Positions 49,300 through 61,515 of a stretch of DNA of 64,000 nucleotides are shown in pieces (position 1 is the first letter of the stretch; the number at the start of each line of letters is the position of its first letter). The translations under genes and the position numbers were made by a program. This stretch comes from Megalonaias nervosa. Its lineage: Eukaryota > Mollusca > Bivalvia > Unionida > Unionidae. The DNA lies in assembly GCA_016617855.1 (NCBI GenBank), contig JAECUM010003714.1, forward strand, positions 35,536 to 99,535, written 5' to 3'. The notes beneath the pieces were generated by a model. It saw only the letters and a program-made list of their open reading frames with translations. It searched no databases and was not told the origin of the DNA.

Positions 49300-50060
49300 C
49301 TAATTTATTTCCCTTGAATACAAAGTGAAAATGAGAAAAAGAACTTACAGTACTGTGAATTAAATCCCAGAATAATCCCAGAATTACAGACACAAGACCT
49401 AACAACTTAAAGTCCTGAATAAAACTCAGTACAAGTCCAGAATAAATCCAAAAACTGACAGCGATGATGTGTCTGTTATAGCTTCTAGTGCGTTGATGTG
49501 CCAACAGTCTTTTGTTGAATTACAGAAATATAATTCCAGTTTTGAATACACTATAAATTCCAGTGAATATCTCTATCCAAGAATTTTATCAGAGTACTTT
49601 TGTATTTCTAGAGAAAATAATCACTTGAATTAAGTAATTTGAAGAAATAAAATTCATTCCAACTGGACACAACATAATACAACTTGAACGTGCTAGATGT
49701 TAAAGCACGAATGATAAAATCCTCTGTGTTTCAATATATATCATTCTCTACTAGACCTCAAGTCACAATTAGCATTTTCTAAAAAAAACATTACCTCATG
49801 GAAAATAACCTAGAATGACCCTGATGTTTACAAAATAAAAACAATAACCTGTAAAATTCACTTTGGAAATTCCTAAACCTTGACCCAAATAAACATATTT
49901 ACTTCTTCTGTTAATAATAATACTGATTTTAAACCCATACACATAGAGAATAATTTAGCTATGTATTAGTTGTTTACATTGAAAAAAATAAAAAAAGTCA
50001 ATTTGGATCAAGCAAAAATGAACTCAATTTTGGACAAGGTCAAGTCCAACATACACTGTT
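49300..50060 (+). repeat. Dispersed repeat family E, copy 5 (diverged)
   Basis: Contains GTGCGTTGATGTGCCAACAG, ATAATCCCAGAATTACAGAC and TTTTGGACAAGGTCAAGTCC, the last being the reverse complement of a segment in copy 2. More diverged than the other copies. Confidence 0.45.
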
Positions 50061-50252
50061 ACATTACAGTAGTATGTAATGAAATAAAAAAACCCTAAGA
50101 AAAACCCTAACAAGCAAAGCAAATTAAATATATATAACAGAGTACATCAAAAGAACATGACACAGTAGCTGGACAGCAAGTTCAAAGACTACAACTAGCT
50201 GCTGAGTAGTGAGAAAATATGCTTTTATTTACAGTTACTGAATTCAGAGGCA

Positions 50253-50563
50253 TGTGTGTGTGTGTGTGTGTGTGTGTGTGATTTGGAATTTTAACGTAGC
50301 TTTAACAATTTTGCAGTCATGTTGCTACGATGTTGCAATGTGGCAGTTTATAGTGATGTCTAGCACTGGGACATCATGCCGCAGACATGTAGCATGATGT
50401 CCCACGAAGTCAGATTTTTTTTCCTGACACTAGGCCAACCAGTCCTAACACTAACTTCTTAATGCTGAGTGCCTAGCGAGATAGCTGTTAGTACCATTTT
50501 TATAAGTCTTTGGTATGACTCTGCCAGAGTTTGAACCCGTGACCTCCTGCATCTGAGATGGAC
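50253..50563 (-). mobile_element. SINE family A, copy 2 (5'-truncated)
   Basis: The minus-strand body matches copy 1, but the tRNA head starts inside the anticodon-side region, so box A is lost. A perfect 16 bp duplication, ACTGAATTCAGAGGCA, flanks it (50237-50252, 50564-50579), so the truncation occurred at insertion. The 3' tail is the (CA)n run at 50253-50280. Confidence 0.9.
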
Positions 50564-51697
50564 ACTGAATTCAGAGGCAGAAAGACCCAGAGATGGTCAT
50601 TACAAGAGTACATCAAATGAACAACTTTAACTTTCATTATTGTGTTCGTTTCCTGTTGTATCCAGATAAGTTTTGAGTGTGACCGTGAAATCAAGACACA
50701 TCAAGACTTAGACAAAATGCCATGTGCAAATTTGGATAAGTATTTTGGGGTTAAATGGCAAATTGGCAAAGATTTTAATGAGATTCGGAAGAGTGATAAA
50801 GTTGCTAGAACTGATAGTTCAGGTGGAACAGTAGCCAGGTGTAAGAAAATGTGTGATGTCTGGCTTTGTGTTTGGAATAATGCATTTCCTTGAATTGACA
50901 GAATTCATTCTGACTCTAATGGACAAACAAGAGCTATGTCAGTGGTGTAAAGAATTTGGAAAATTAAACTCAATGACAACTACTGGTTCTTCTCATCTGG
51001 ACATTTAGCCACTTCAGGTATGCCCAATATGCTTATGGAGACTGCAACTTTTGCTGGTGGGACTCCTATTTTTACCAATAATAAAATATGCATGTAAAAT
51101 AATCATTGTACACATTTCTTCAGATATGTTAACTGATCATAGTACCCTAAGAGTACTACAACAACATTACAAATTAAGCCCTGGGTAATATTTTTAGGTA
51201 CGGGAGCTAAGTGTTGTTTCGTCACATACGTGGCAGAGACAGAGTTATCTCCCCATGATGCAGAGATTGGTGCTAAATCTCATGCACCCCATTTACCACT
51301 TCTGCTCATGCCAAGTAGCACACACCTATTTAGAGACCTTACAAAACCATATTTAAGAATATTGGAAGATATTCAAAATTAGAGCAAGTTGGAGCAGTTT
51401 GTGCTCTCAGGAATGTATATTCCATATTTTTGTTCTACAAAGTTTTTTTTTTGTAGAATTATAAATTTATCATAAAACATAGGCTTCTTTCTGTACTTAT
51501 GTGAATGGGTTGCTAGTGTAGTCTCTTGGTTAGGGGCATTCATTTAATTAAGAACTTGTTATAGAAAACTCATGGTTGTAGTGATTATTTAAGTTGATGC
51601 AAATTGTATTTCACTGGATAATTTTGTCTTCAGTTGGGTACATTCAGGTAAGTTTTTTATAGATATTTTATGTTTGTAACATTGTTATCAAATGCAG

Positions 51698-51794
51698 TAG
51701 TTCAGTGACATGACCTGTATAGGCAGTCTGTTAGTGCTTTTCAATAGTTCAGTGACTTGACCTGTATTGGTAGTCTGTTAGGGCTTTTCAATAG
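51698..51794. repeat. 47 bp repeat, two units (left remnant of the minisatellite)
   Basis: Two units begin TAGTTCAGTGAC at 51698 and 51745. A third begins at 51792 and is broken by the palindromic element. They are homologous to the 39 bp array at 52557 but 8 bp longer. Confidence 0.85.
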
Positions 51795-52534
51795 TCCTAC
51801 AATGTAAGACATAGCACATGTTGTTTTTGTTCAAGTGATATGTCTTACTACCCAAATAACGACCTTGCATAGCATGTCAGTTGACATCGGAACGTGTAGT
51901 CAAAGTTTCAGGAATATTTCACACACTTGGCAGCCTATATCGACACTCTTCCACTAATGTATGTGTAATTAATATACTTACTGTGCTGTCTTTATCCTGG
52001 TGGAATCAAAATATGACACTTGCAAATGGACGCATTTTCATGTTCCGTTGTCATACATCTGAATTTGTTGCAATGCAACGGTAGTCGAGGTACGCCGAAG
52101 TATGTTCAAGTAGGTTCATATGTGGGATATGTTTCTTGAACGAAACAAAACATTGCTTATAGTTCCAATAGGCATAATATATTTTTATTCATTTTGTTAA
52201 AGAAGAGTATTTCAACTTAACCCGATTTCAGCATTCCCAGCTTTCATCGCTTTCCATCCAACTGAAATGTAGGCCAACGAAACTTTGAAAACAGGTCCAT
52301 TTCTTTTGTGAGGATTTGAATTTATTAGAGAAAAGCCCTCAGGGTAAGTACAGTCTGACAAAAACATTATAACTTTACTTTGTAAAAAAGTCTCGTTATT
52401 GGTTGCCAGTTGTGTGTGATATTCCTGAAAATTTGACTTTCGTTACACTGTCAGTTGACATCAAAATACACTAAACATCGCCATTAGTTAGGCAGTAAGA
52501 CCCATCACTCCCTGATGGGTCTTACGTGGTAGGA
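51794..52534. mobile_element. Near-palindromic TIR element, copy 2, with terminal hairpins
   Basis: Starts GTCCTACAATGTAAGACATA and ends, inverted, GTCCTACCACGTAAGACCC. It is flanked by TA (or TAG) on both sides. The arms pair over most of the length (CAGGAATATTTCACACACTT near 51910 with its complement near 52430). Each end carries its own hairpin: 51804-51813 with 51839-51848, and 52495-52507 with 52513-52525. No ORF of note. It is inserted within a minisatellite. Confidence 0.7.
52495..52525. other. Perfect 13 bp hairpin
   Basis: GTAAGACCCATCA, a 5 nt loop CTCCC, then the exact complement. It sits 9 bp inside the right end of the palindromic element. Confidence 0.95.
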
Positions 52535-52556
52535 CTAGGCTTTTCAGTAGTTCAGA

Positions 52557-52943
52557 GACTTGACCTATATAGGTAGTCTGTTAGGGCTTTTCTGTGACTT
52601 GACCTATATAGGTAGTCTGTTAGGGCTTTTCTGTGACTTGACCTATATAGGTAGTCTGTTAGGGCTTTTCTGTGACTTGACCTATATAGGTAGTCTGTTA
52701 GGGCTTTTCTGTGACTTGACCTATATAGGTAGTCTGTTAGGGCTTTTCTGTGACTTGACCTATATAGGTAGTCTGTTAGGGCTTTTCTGTGACTTGACCT
52801 ATATAGGTAGTCTGTTAGGGCTTTTCTGTGACTTGACCTATATAGGTAGTCTGTTAGGGCTTTTCTGTGACTTGACCTATATAGGTAGTCTATTAGGGCT
52901 TTTCTGTGACTTGACCTATATAGGTAGTCTGTTAGGGCTTTTC
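52557..52943. repeat. 39 bp minisatellite, about 10 near-identical copies
   Basis: The unit starts GACTTGACCTATATAGGTAG and ends in TTAGGGCTTTTCTGT. One unit has a single G-to-A change near 52890. The unit length is a multiple of three, so one frame stays open as repeats of TYIGSLLGLFCDL. I do not consider it a gene. Confidence 0.97.
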
Positions 52944-54275
52944 TTAAACATAAATTTACACCATATAGTTTATGTATAGCATCCCCTTCATTGTTATTGA
53001 AAATGATACTTCACAATTGTTACCTGTATTACCATGTATGCCCAGTTTCACAGGTAACTTCACATAATATAGTGGAGTAGCCCAGTAATGTCCACTGCTT
53101 TTGTTCATAAAGCAGGACACATGTCTGGCTATATCTGTATATTACTGTCTGCTTTACTTTTTGTTGCACATTTTAACTATGGCAAGACTAAGTGCAAACA
53201 ATCTTAACAGTGGAAAGTGGTTGATGACAATCATGGTATATGTCTGGCATGCATGGGTTGCCTCTCTGGCAATACATGTAATATATTCATGGACTGGTCT
53301 GAAAGTACTCTGGCAATATATGTAATATATTCATGGACTGGTCTGAAAGTCACCTTGCCTTACTACTGGGAGCACAATCAAAAGCACACTCTTGAGGGAC
53401 AAAGACACCGTTAGCATTCACGCAGTCATCACCTTGATCAATGTTTTTTTATTTATGTGATGAGTATCACAGTTCAAAGGGCGCACTGGCCAAGAAGCAA
53501 TCTAAGATATCCCTTTTGGGCAACAGCTACAGATCCAGGTCCATCTTTGCAGCCTCAACCTGACAGACCATTTTTGGTAGAACCTACATGTCCAATGCCA
53601 CAGGAGTTGACAGCCGGTTGTCTCTTCTTGTAACATGTAAGTGAAATCAAGCCAACTCAGATATTATCTAAATCTATGCAAGTCAGGACCAGTTCTCCGG
53701 ATCAGATATTCCTTAACCTGTCCCATCTTACAGAACTGGACATTGTCAGGCAAGATAAAATATCAGTTCTGCCATGACTTTACTCTGGCATATGTTTCAG
53801 ATCACAATAGGTCGACATCACAGTCGATATTGCCCTTAAAGTCAAAGGAGAAAATGTCTTTGTCCAGTGTGCCCACCAGACATCAGAACCCTGGCACTCT
53901 TTTGGACAGCATACCCATTATGGTATCGCAAGACACTCGAGGTACACTATGCCCAGTTTAGTTCCCTAGTACCCATGTGAGATGGAACATGCTAGTCTAA
54001 GGGAGTATGATCTTAATGATCACCTAGAAGTTACTATATCCCAATCAGGATAATCCGCTGGTATGGATGGCTGCCACTTTACATTCTTTACCAGTACCAT
54101 CTCAGATTGGGCAAGAGGAGACAAGGTCACAACATGCTCCTAGAGATGAAAAGTACACTCGCAGACTGCATCATCTTTGTTAGACTAAAGATGTCAAAAG
54201 AGATTGCCTTTCAAGCATCAGTCGAGGATGTCTTTTGCTTGTTACCACGAAAGTGTTGTCCTTTTCCTTTTATGT

Positions 54276-54614
54276 GTAGACCATTCCAGTGGCCTAAGTG
54301 ATTAGAGCATCCACCTTGGATGCGGGAGGTCACGGGTTCGGATCCTGGCAGAGTCATACCAAGGACCTATAAAAAATGGTACTAGCAGCTGCCTCGCTTG
54401 GTGCTCAGCATTAAGAGGTTAGTGTTTGGACTGGTTGGCCTGGTGTCGGGATAAAATGTGACTGGGTGGGACATGATGCCACATGTCTGTGGCATGATGC
54501 CTCAGTGTGTGACATCACTAAAAACTGCCATGCTGCAGGCATTGTAGCAATACGACTGAAAAATTGTGATAGCTATGTAAAAAACCCAAATCACACACAC
54601 ATCACATACACACT
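54276..54614 (+). mobile_element. SINE family A, copy 3 (inserted in DIRS copy 3)
   Basis: Head TGGCCTAAGTGATTAGAGCA (box A) and CACGGGTTCGGATCCTGG (box B). Body with CATGATGCCACATGTCTGTG palindrome and tail AATCACACACACATCACA. Flanked by CCTTTTATGT (54266-54275) and CTTTTTATGT (54615-54624). Confidence 0.85.
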
Positions 54615-55039
54615 CTTTTTATGTTGACAGCTTTGTCCAGAGTTCCAACATCCATTGACTTGCTAATCAAGAAAGATGAAGCAGCATTCAGACTCCTATC
54701 ACTATTTGGTGGAATAACTGACCTATTGGGTTGTGTCTCAGACAATTGCTGGATCCAAATGTCAGTAGACTTTTCATATGTCTGCCATCAAATTTTAGTT
54801 GAAGATTCTAAGAAATACACACTCCAATGTTCCACATAGACACCCAGCAAATGACAGAGGCATTGAAGCCCTGGGAAAGTCAAAACCCTTTCAGTATGGA
54901 TGGACTGTCAGGCCTTGAATGACACACAACAGTTGGTCTGGAACATTGTGGCAGTAGGCAGTACTGTGTTGGACTTAGTCTCAGTGATAACACTCTAACA
55001 GTTCATCCTCTTTTACTACAGCTCTCCACAATACATGCC

Positions 55040-55640
55040 CGCCAGTGCCTTAACAGCAGCGACAAATCTTCAACTGGCAGAATAGATCATATATCACGGA
55101 TCATGGGGGGGAGAGAAGAATCCTATTTATTGCTGTCAAGTGGGAAAATTCACAACCACAGTCAGTGGAATTGACAAGTTGTTTAAGAGGGCCTCAGTAT
55201 CGCATTCAGCACCCCTCCTCCGTTATCTAGGACCCCTTGATCTTCAGACATCCACAAAGGCCAATGGCACTCATTGACCAATCACAGATCTATGTGCGCT
55301 CAGTCTTTTCATCTGTGCACCCTGGCTCAAAATGCAAATGCCAAAGTGGGTTTTAGATGCCATTATTGAGGGAGAATTCACTATCACAGAGATGCAAGAT
55401 ATGTATCAACATGTCATAATTCATAAATCATTCTTGAAGTAATTTTGGTTCACCATCAGACATTTTACAAGTTCTGGCCACTTTCAGACTTGATATCTGT
55501 TCATAGTTCATGTGTATTATGGTTCAAATGATAGCTTATTTCTGGAATATCTCCATGCCTGTGATATCCAGTTATCTGGACAGCATTCTTCAAAAACACC
55601 AGGTGAGTTATATTTAAGGTAAATCCCTTGTTATGCACCT
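55040..55640 (+). pseudogene. DIRS copy 3 reverse transcriptase remnant
   Basis: RASVSHSAPLLRYLGPLDLQ, WVLDAIIEGEFTITEMQDMY and HVIIHKSFLK align with EGDFTICVDLKDAYLHVPIH of remnant 1b, with the catalytic-strand Asp-Leu-Lys altered. The downstream YLDS box is degraded (ISSYLDSILQKHQ near 55563). Confidence 0.6.
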
Positions 55641-55979
55641 CCTCAGCGATGGATTACTTGTTAACAATGAGAAATATGATGTCATACCATCTTAACATTT
55701 ACTCAATATGTCTCCTTCAGAAACACCCATTGAAAATCAGTTCAGCGGTAGCATCATCCTGGCACAGAACAGTCTCTGAGCAAGAGAACTCTTTTGCCTA
55801 TGGTGGTTACCTGGTGCAGCAGTGCACCTTATTGTCCTAGGTCACCTATTCATAAGGCCATTACAAATAATACTGTTATCCCAATGGAGGCCAAAACTTT
55901 GTCCCTTGGAACACACAGTACCAGTTCCCATGCATATGAGGTCCCATCTCAGGAAAAGAGAGCACCTCATTTGGCACGT

Positions 55980-57310
55980 GTTTGGTGTCCCCTTGCAGGT
56001 ACAATCTCCAAAGTTGACAGTTTGTACAGATGTGAGCACAATGGGCTGTGGTGCTCATATCATTCCAGGAGGCTACTGGAAAGTGGCTCACTCTGGATCA
56101 TCTCTTGCATATCAATATCTTGGAGATGAAAGTCATAGGGAAAGCATTTCATCATTGAAGCTGTATGGATTGGGCATTTGCACTGTATCCATCAACTCCA
56201 TTGTGGTGATTTATATTAGAAAGCAAGGGGGGAAACCAGATCCCTAGACCTCTGCATCCTTATTTCGGATTTTCTAAGATGGTGTAATCATCAACAAATC
56301 CATATTTAAGTTCATCATACTCTGAGCAGACTAAATTTATTAGCAAACTTGCTATCCTTAAAGAATCAACTAATACAAATGAAATGGTCATTTCATCCCT
56401 CAGTGTTCAGTCACACATGTACTCACTGGGATCGACCACTGGTGGATCTATATGCATCAAAGTGGGATGCCATACTCCCAACCTTTGTCTCACCAGTCCC
56501 AGATATGAAGGCCTGGGCAGTCAGTGCTCTTTCTTTAGATTGGAACAAACTGCATGCATATGCTTGCCTTCCAACTCCTTGGATTCCAAAGGTGCTACAA
56601 AAGGAGAATCACAGTGTGGAATCATCCTGATTTCTCTCCGCAAGTGGGAAAATCATTGATCAATAACTTGATAAATCTAGCAGCAAAAATCCCAATGAAA
56701 ATAAAGATATTTCCTCATCTGTTCAAGCAACCAAGACATATGAGATTTCAGGTGAATCCAAAGCTGTTGAACATGCATGTTTTAGTCATATTAAACAAGA
56801 GATGGAGGGAATCACTTGAGCGAGAACGTGCCTCCAGATTGATAGCCTATGAGGGCATGTGTAAAATATTCTCACAGTGATGTAAGCATGAACATGTTTC
56901 TCTGCTTAAGGCATTGGTACTTCAGATAGCTAACTTGCCTACTTTGGCTTTTGAAGAGAAAAAGTTAGTTCCAATTGTGATAAAAAGCTACCATTTGACA
57001 ATATCTTATATACTGCATCAGTACAGAATAGAGGATATAGGACAAAGCAAAGACCTCTCTGATCTTCTTTTAAATTTTAATTTTCCATGTGAAATTTATC
57101 ATTGGTTTACCTCTTGTATAAGACCTGCTTCCTACTTGTCCAAGCTTCAGCAGGCAGAATCAGCAAAATATATGCATTGTCAGTTGACCTGAACCACTTA
57201 CAATTCAGACAGGATGGGCCAGTGTCACTCATGGTGGCTTCTGCTTTTATTGCCAAGAACAGGCACCTGCTCCTTTTGTCAGCCTTTTATGGCGAAACCT
57301 CTTTCTAGCC
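55980..57310 (+). pseudogene. DIRS copy 3 RNase H, linker and tyrosine recombinase
   Basis: The RNase H frame (to 56247) has SPKLTVCTDVSTMGCGAHI and ends VVIYIRKQGGKPDP, the typical DIRS N-KQGG motif. The linker DLYASKWDAILPTFVSPVPD, then KAWAVSALSLDWNKLHAYA is highly characteristic of DIRS. Recombinase pieces include EKKLVPIVIKSYHLTI (56955-57000) and GRISKIYALSVDLNHLQF (57136-57190). Frames shift between pieces. Confidence 0.75.
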
Positions 57311-59186
57311 TAAACCCATCAACCAGTGGCCATCTACAGGACTCACTGAAGCTCTGAAGTGATGCCTGAAAAAAAACCCCAAGTTGGTGCAAAGAGGGAG
57401 ATCACATCTGTTCTTACTCCTGAAAGGTGGAAAAGACAATATCACAATGCATGCTATCGTCCTGAATAAGATGGGTGGATTTTGTTTGAGCTATTTTATT
57501 TTCTTTTATCTCAAGATAATTTTTGTTTATAAAAAACATAATGGATATAAAATGGTTTTATTTTCCTATAAATCAGAGTGAGATATTTTTCCAGCTATTG
57601 ACAAGGCAGAAATGTTTAAAAACAGAAGCGTTGGGCCCCCCTATGCCAGAACATTATATCATTGGTCCTTAACATATTTGCAGTATACTGTAGTATTATT
57701 GCAGTATGTTCAGAAATACTGGAGTATACTGCAGTACAAAGGTTTTGAAGGTACTCAGCTGTATTGGGTATGATCTCCCAGGAGTAAGGGAATGTAACTC
57801 CATCCACATTTTACCTATTCTCCTAAGATATTATGATTGAGTAACATACTGGAAGAAGAAACCAATTTTTATAGTAATATATGTTTCTTAGATAATACTT
57901 ATCAGATCATAATACTGATACATCCTCCTAGTTTCCCCACAGTTACATCCTCCCAAGTGAGCATGCATTCTGCTCCAGCAATAACGGAAGTACACAAAAG
58001 AATTGGTGCCAATTTCTATATCACAGGGAGATCACTCTTTCTGACTGCCACATATATAGCCAAACACCATTTAGCTCCCATAGCTAAAACTTGAGCTGAG
58101 AGGGCAGGATTTGCAAGGTAATGTTATTACTCATAAGGTATTATGATTGGGTGAGTATTATTGATGCAACAAATTTTACTTGAAAAATTGGTTCTTATGG
58201 AAGAGTTACAGTTTTTCTAACTATAGATTCATCTCAATCATGGGGTATGGGTGTAATGTAGGAGGAACGAGGGCATATGTACGTGAGCAAATTGCACATT
58301 ATTCCTTTAGTTTCTTTAATTCAAACAGAATATATTTATAACTTCTTTACATGCAAGACTACTCCTTTTAAAGCAATACAGTAAAAAATCCATTTTGTCA
58401 ACCTAGTTTGTCTGCCAGGCACTCCAATATTTGCTGATTAAAGTAACAAAAAACCCCACCCATAATCAGACAAACTGACCTTAATTTTCTTTTCATCACT
58501 GAATTGGAAACACATATAATTTTTGTGATCCTAATGATATTTAGCTTAGGACACATCGTACTTGTTGCTGAAAGAAAAAACTAATGGCTGAACCACTTTC
58601 TACAATAATAGTTATTATCTACCATATTTGCTGGCCTATAAGTTGATGCGGAATATAAGTCGAATCAGCAAATTTGGCAATTTTTCCGTCCTTCATCCAT
58701 AGATAAATCAATGCTGAGTATAAGATGATGCCAGATCAATATCTCGGATTGTCTTTTTCATTTATTTCCATGCAGCATTGTGAATTTTATGCTATCTGTA
58801 ACTCAGTAACCTTTCCAGTCAGGATCATTAAATGTAACTAAAAGTGCCTAATTTGTTTCACATGAAGTATTTTAAATGTATTATGTACTTTTAGCTACAT
58901 ATAATGATGCTGACCTGAAAATTTAGTGAGTTACATATAGGATAAAACTCGTGATGCTGTGTGGAATTACACTATAACTTCTGGTTTCATAACTATTAAA
59001 AGTATCACTTTATGCTATTTCAGATTACCAGCAATAGGGAAATTGCATGATTAATGCTTAAATGATTTTTCCATTTTTGGGGGGAAGAGAGATGCAGAAA
59101 GAGGAATGCATATGTATTTCATTGCATTATTTTTTTGCACCTTGTGATCAAAATAAAATATGGTCCGTTGTGTGAGAGAGAGAATG

Positions 59187-59205
59187 ATATATATATCTAT
59201 ATATA

Positions 59206-59278
<73 letters not shown>
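59187..59278. repeat. (AT)n microsatellite
   Basis: About 45 AT dinucleotides with two early interruptions (ATCTATAT). Opposite-strand frames give IYIYIY artefacts. Confidence 0.99.
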
Positions 59279-59286
<8 letters not shown>

Positions 59287-59803
59287 GCATGCTGTCTGTG
59301 CTGTTCTTTGCAAGTATAATGACCTCTCCATTCCCAAAAAATAAGATTTTGTTTAATGTGCATGTAATCTTCCTGTACTTAGGTCACAATTTTTTAAAAT
59401 CTTTGCTCATGCTAGATGTTACTTTAAACTGCTGTCAGTTCCATAGGCAAGTTCAAAAGATGTCACTGGCTGAGAAATTTACACAAGTAACCACCTGGCG
59501 TTCATTATATGGTACGGTATGCATAATACCCATGGGTAGCCTCATTTCCTATTTGTAGCCTCGCTATCTGATCTGATCGGCCAAATCTTGACCTCAAACA
59601 GGTGTTAGCTTGGAATGATTGAATACAAGTGTAGCATATTTAATTAGCATGTAAATACCACTACCAAGCCATGTAATTCTTGGATAATGGATAACTAGAA
59701 GGAATTGCTTACCTAGTGGTATTAATTGATAATGGAATATGGTACAGCACTTGTACATGATCAGTCATCAGGTAAGTGAAGAATACAATACAGATTGTGA
59801 AGA

Positions 59804-59805
<2 letters not shown>

Positions 59806-59834
<29 letters not shown>
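59806..59834. repeat. (CT)n microsatellite
   Basis: About 14 CT dinucleotides. Confidence 0.99.
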
Positions 59835-59839
<5 letters not shown>

Positions 59840-60285
59840 GGGCATAAGTTTTATTTGATCGTTAGGTGTGAGAGGAAAATTGTGATGGAATATGTCTTTG
59901 TCATGGCTATTCATCTTCTAACTTGTCAATTCTAATGCACATATATGTAATCGATCTTAAACAACGTATATTACAAACAATGTACATTACTGGTGCATGC
60001 TGCTTTAGTGCAATTACATTTGATGTATGTTAATTTTTAATACTGATGATCATGTAATTGTTTAAAATATTCAACGTGGGATCCTGTATTTTTTCATACA
60101 CGATCTCTGCAAACTGAAATATTTTTTACACATTATTTTTCATACTTTTGGAGAATTATTTTACATACAAAACATATGATAAAGCGATTCAGATGACATC
60201 ATTCATATATAAGTTGTTTCGGAGTATAAGATGAACTTAAGATTTTTTGGTCAAAAAGTAATGTCTTATATGCCGACAAATATGT

Positions 60286-60460
60286 TAGGACTGGTTGGCC
60301 TGGTGTCAGGATAATGTGACTGGGTGGGACATGATGCTATATGTCTGCAGCTTGATGCCCTAGTGCTAGACATCTCTATAAACTGCCTCACCGCAGACAT
60401 CGTAGCAATATGATTGAAACTATTTTAAAACTACATTAAAAATCCAAATCACACACATTA
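60286..60460 (+). mobile_element. SINE family A, copy 4 (3' half only)
   Basis: Starts GGACTGGTTGGCCTGGTGTC, with the body matching copy 3 and a tail AATCACACACATT. The tRNA head is missing. It directly abuts the right end of the preceding TIR element. Confidence 0.8.
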
Positions 60461-61515
60461 TGATTAAAATATCCAGATTGTTTTATGTGAACTGTTCAAC
60501 AGCATCATAAAATACACATGTATTTTTTTCTCTCCTAAATTTATGTTCCACACATTATTACTGTATCCCAGTCACATTAACCTATGCTATAAATTAACTG
60601 ATCACTGACATATAATAATCACTGATCTTAGTATGTTTTCTTCACCATGACAAAACAAAAATTTCTCTACTGATTGACAACTTACATATGACTTTTAAAC
60701 ACAGGACTGACTCATTGGTTTGCAAAAATTGCACAAGTTTCACTTGGAAATAGCTGTTTGAATTTAATAAATATCGTTCTAAGCCAGTTGTTCAACTTGC
60801 TGAGATAAAAAGACAGCTGGCCTATGTGAAATGTCTGGGATGAACAGGAAATCAAAAGAAGCCATATCTAGGTATTCTTTATAATCTATTTACTAAAACT
60901 TTGCCTGTCTTTACAGGTAATTGAAGGACCCCTGTCCCTAATTAAAAGGGATGAAATTCATATCTCTTGTTTAAGACAAACTTTTTCGTCAGAGATAGCT
61001 TTTATTTTCTTGGCCAAATATGTGAAGATAATGAACTATACCTGTCACACCGGCACAGAAGGTGACTTTGATTTCTAAAATAATTGCTCTGACCCTGATG
61101 ATAAAAACTGCATTGCATTCAAACCTGATAAATTTACACCTTTGGGTGACGTTGTCAACATGACTGAAGTAAAAATATAAGGAAGATGAGAAACTTTTGA
61201 ACATTATTCACATGATATTCCTTTATCTAAATAATGCCTTCTTCCTGTAGCCAAAAAAAATTAGTTTGTGTAGATGGGGCAGTCACTGTAGATATGTGCC
61301 AATGATCACTTAAGGCAGGTAAAAACCATTGTTTTGTTTGGAAACACCAGGCTACTGAGCACAGAAGGCAGGTGAGCATTACATATGACACATTTAGATG
61401 AGAACGTTTGCTTTAGGTGAAATTAGAATTGTTATTTCAGACAGGTGACTGCTGAGTAATGGTGACAGTTAGGACAGGTTTGACTGTATTTATATCAGTT
61501 TTAATGCATTTCCAG

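Larger units (their letters stand above)
53420..58200 (+). mobile_element. DIRS-type element, copy 3
   Basis: The longest remnant. Gag-like sequence (53640-54280, resuming 54625-54840) is interrupted by a SINE. Then RT (55040-55640), RNase H (55980-56250), linker (56430-56600), recombinase (56640-57310), and the non-coding end with two 'TATTATGATTGRGT' blocks near 57830 and 58140. It pairs with remnant 1b in domain order and terminal sequence. Frameshifts and stops throughout. The left end is not defined. It lies in DUS1L intron 4. Confidence 0.72.
58621..60284. mobile_element. Decayed TIR element containing microsatellites
   Basis: The left end ACCATATTTGCTGGCCTATA with AATATAAGTCGAAT, and the inverted right end ACATATTTGTCGGCATATAA with a GAGTATAAG block at 60215-60232, form imperfect TIRs of a 'TATTTG..GNNTATAAG' kind found in many animal genomes. 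No ORF. Includes the TA and CT runs. The class is not assigned. Confidence 0.45.

Noticed and set aside
52560..52979. 139-codon ORF of TYIGSLLGLFCDL repeats
   Set aside because: It exists only because the 39 bp minisatellite unit is a multiple of three. No start context, conserved flank or known family supports it.
59148..59558. Overlapping IYIYIY ORFs on both strands
   Set aside because: Translations of the AT microsatellite.
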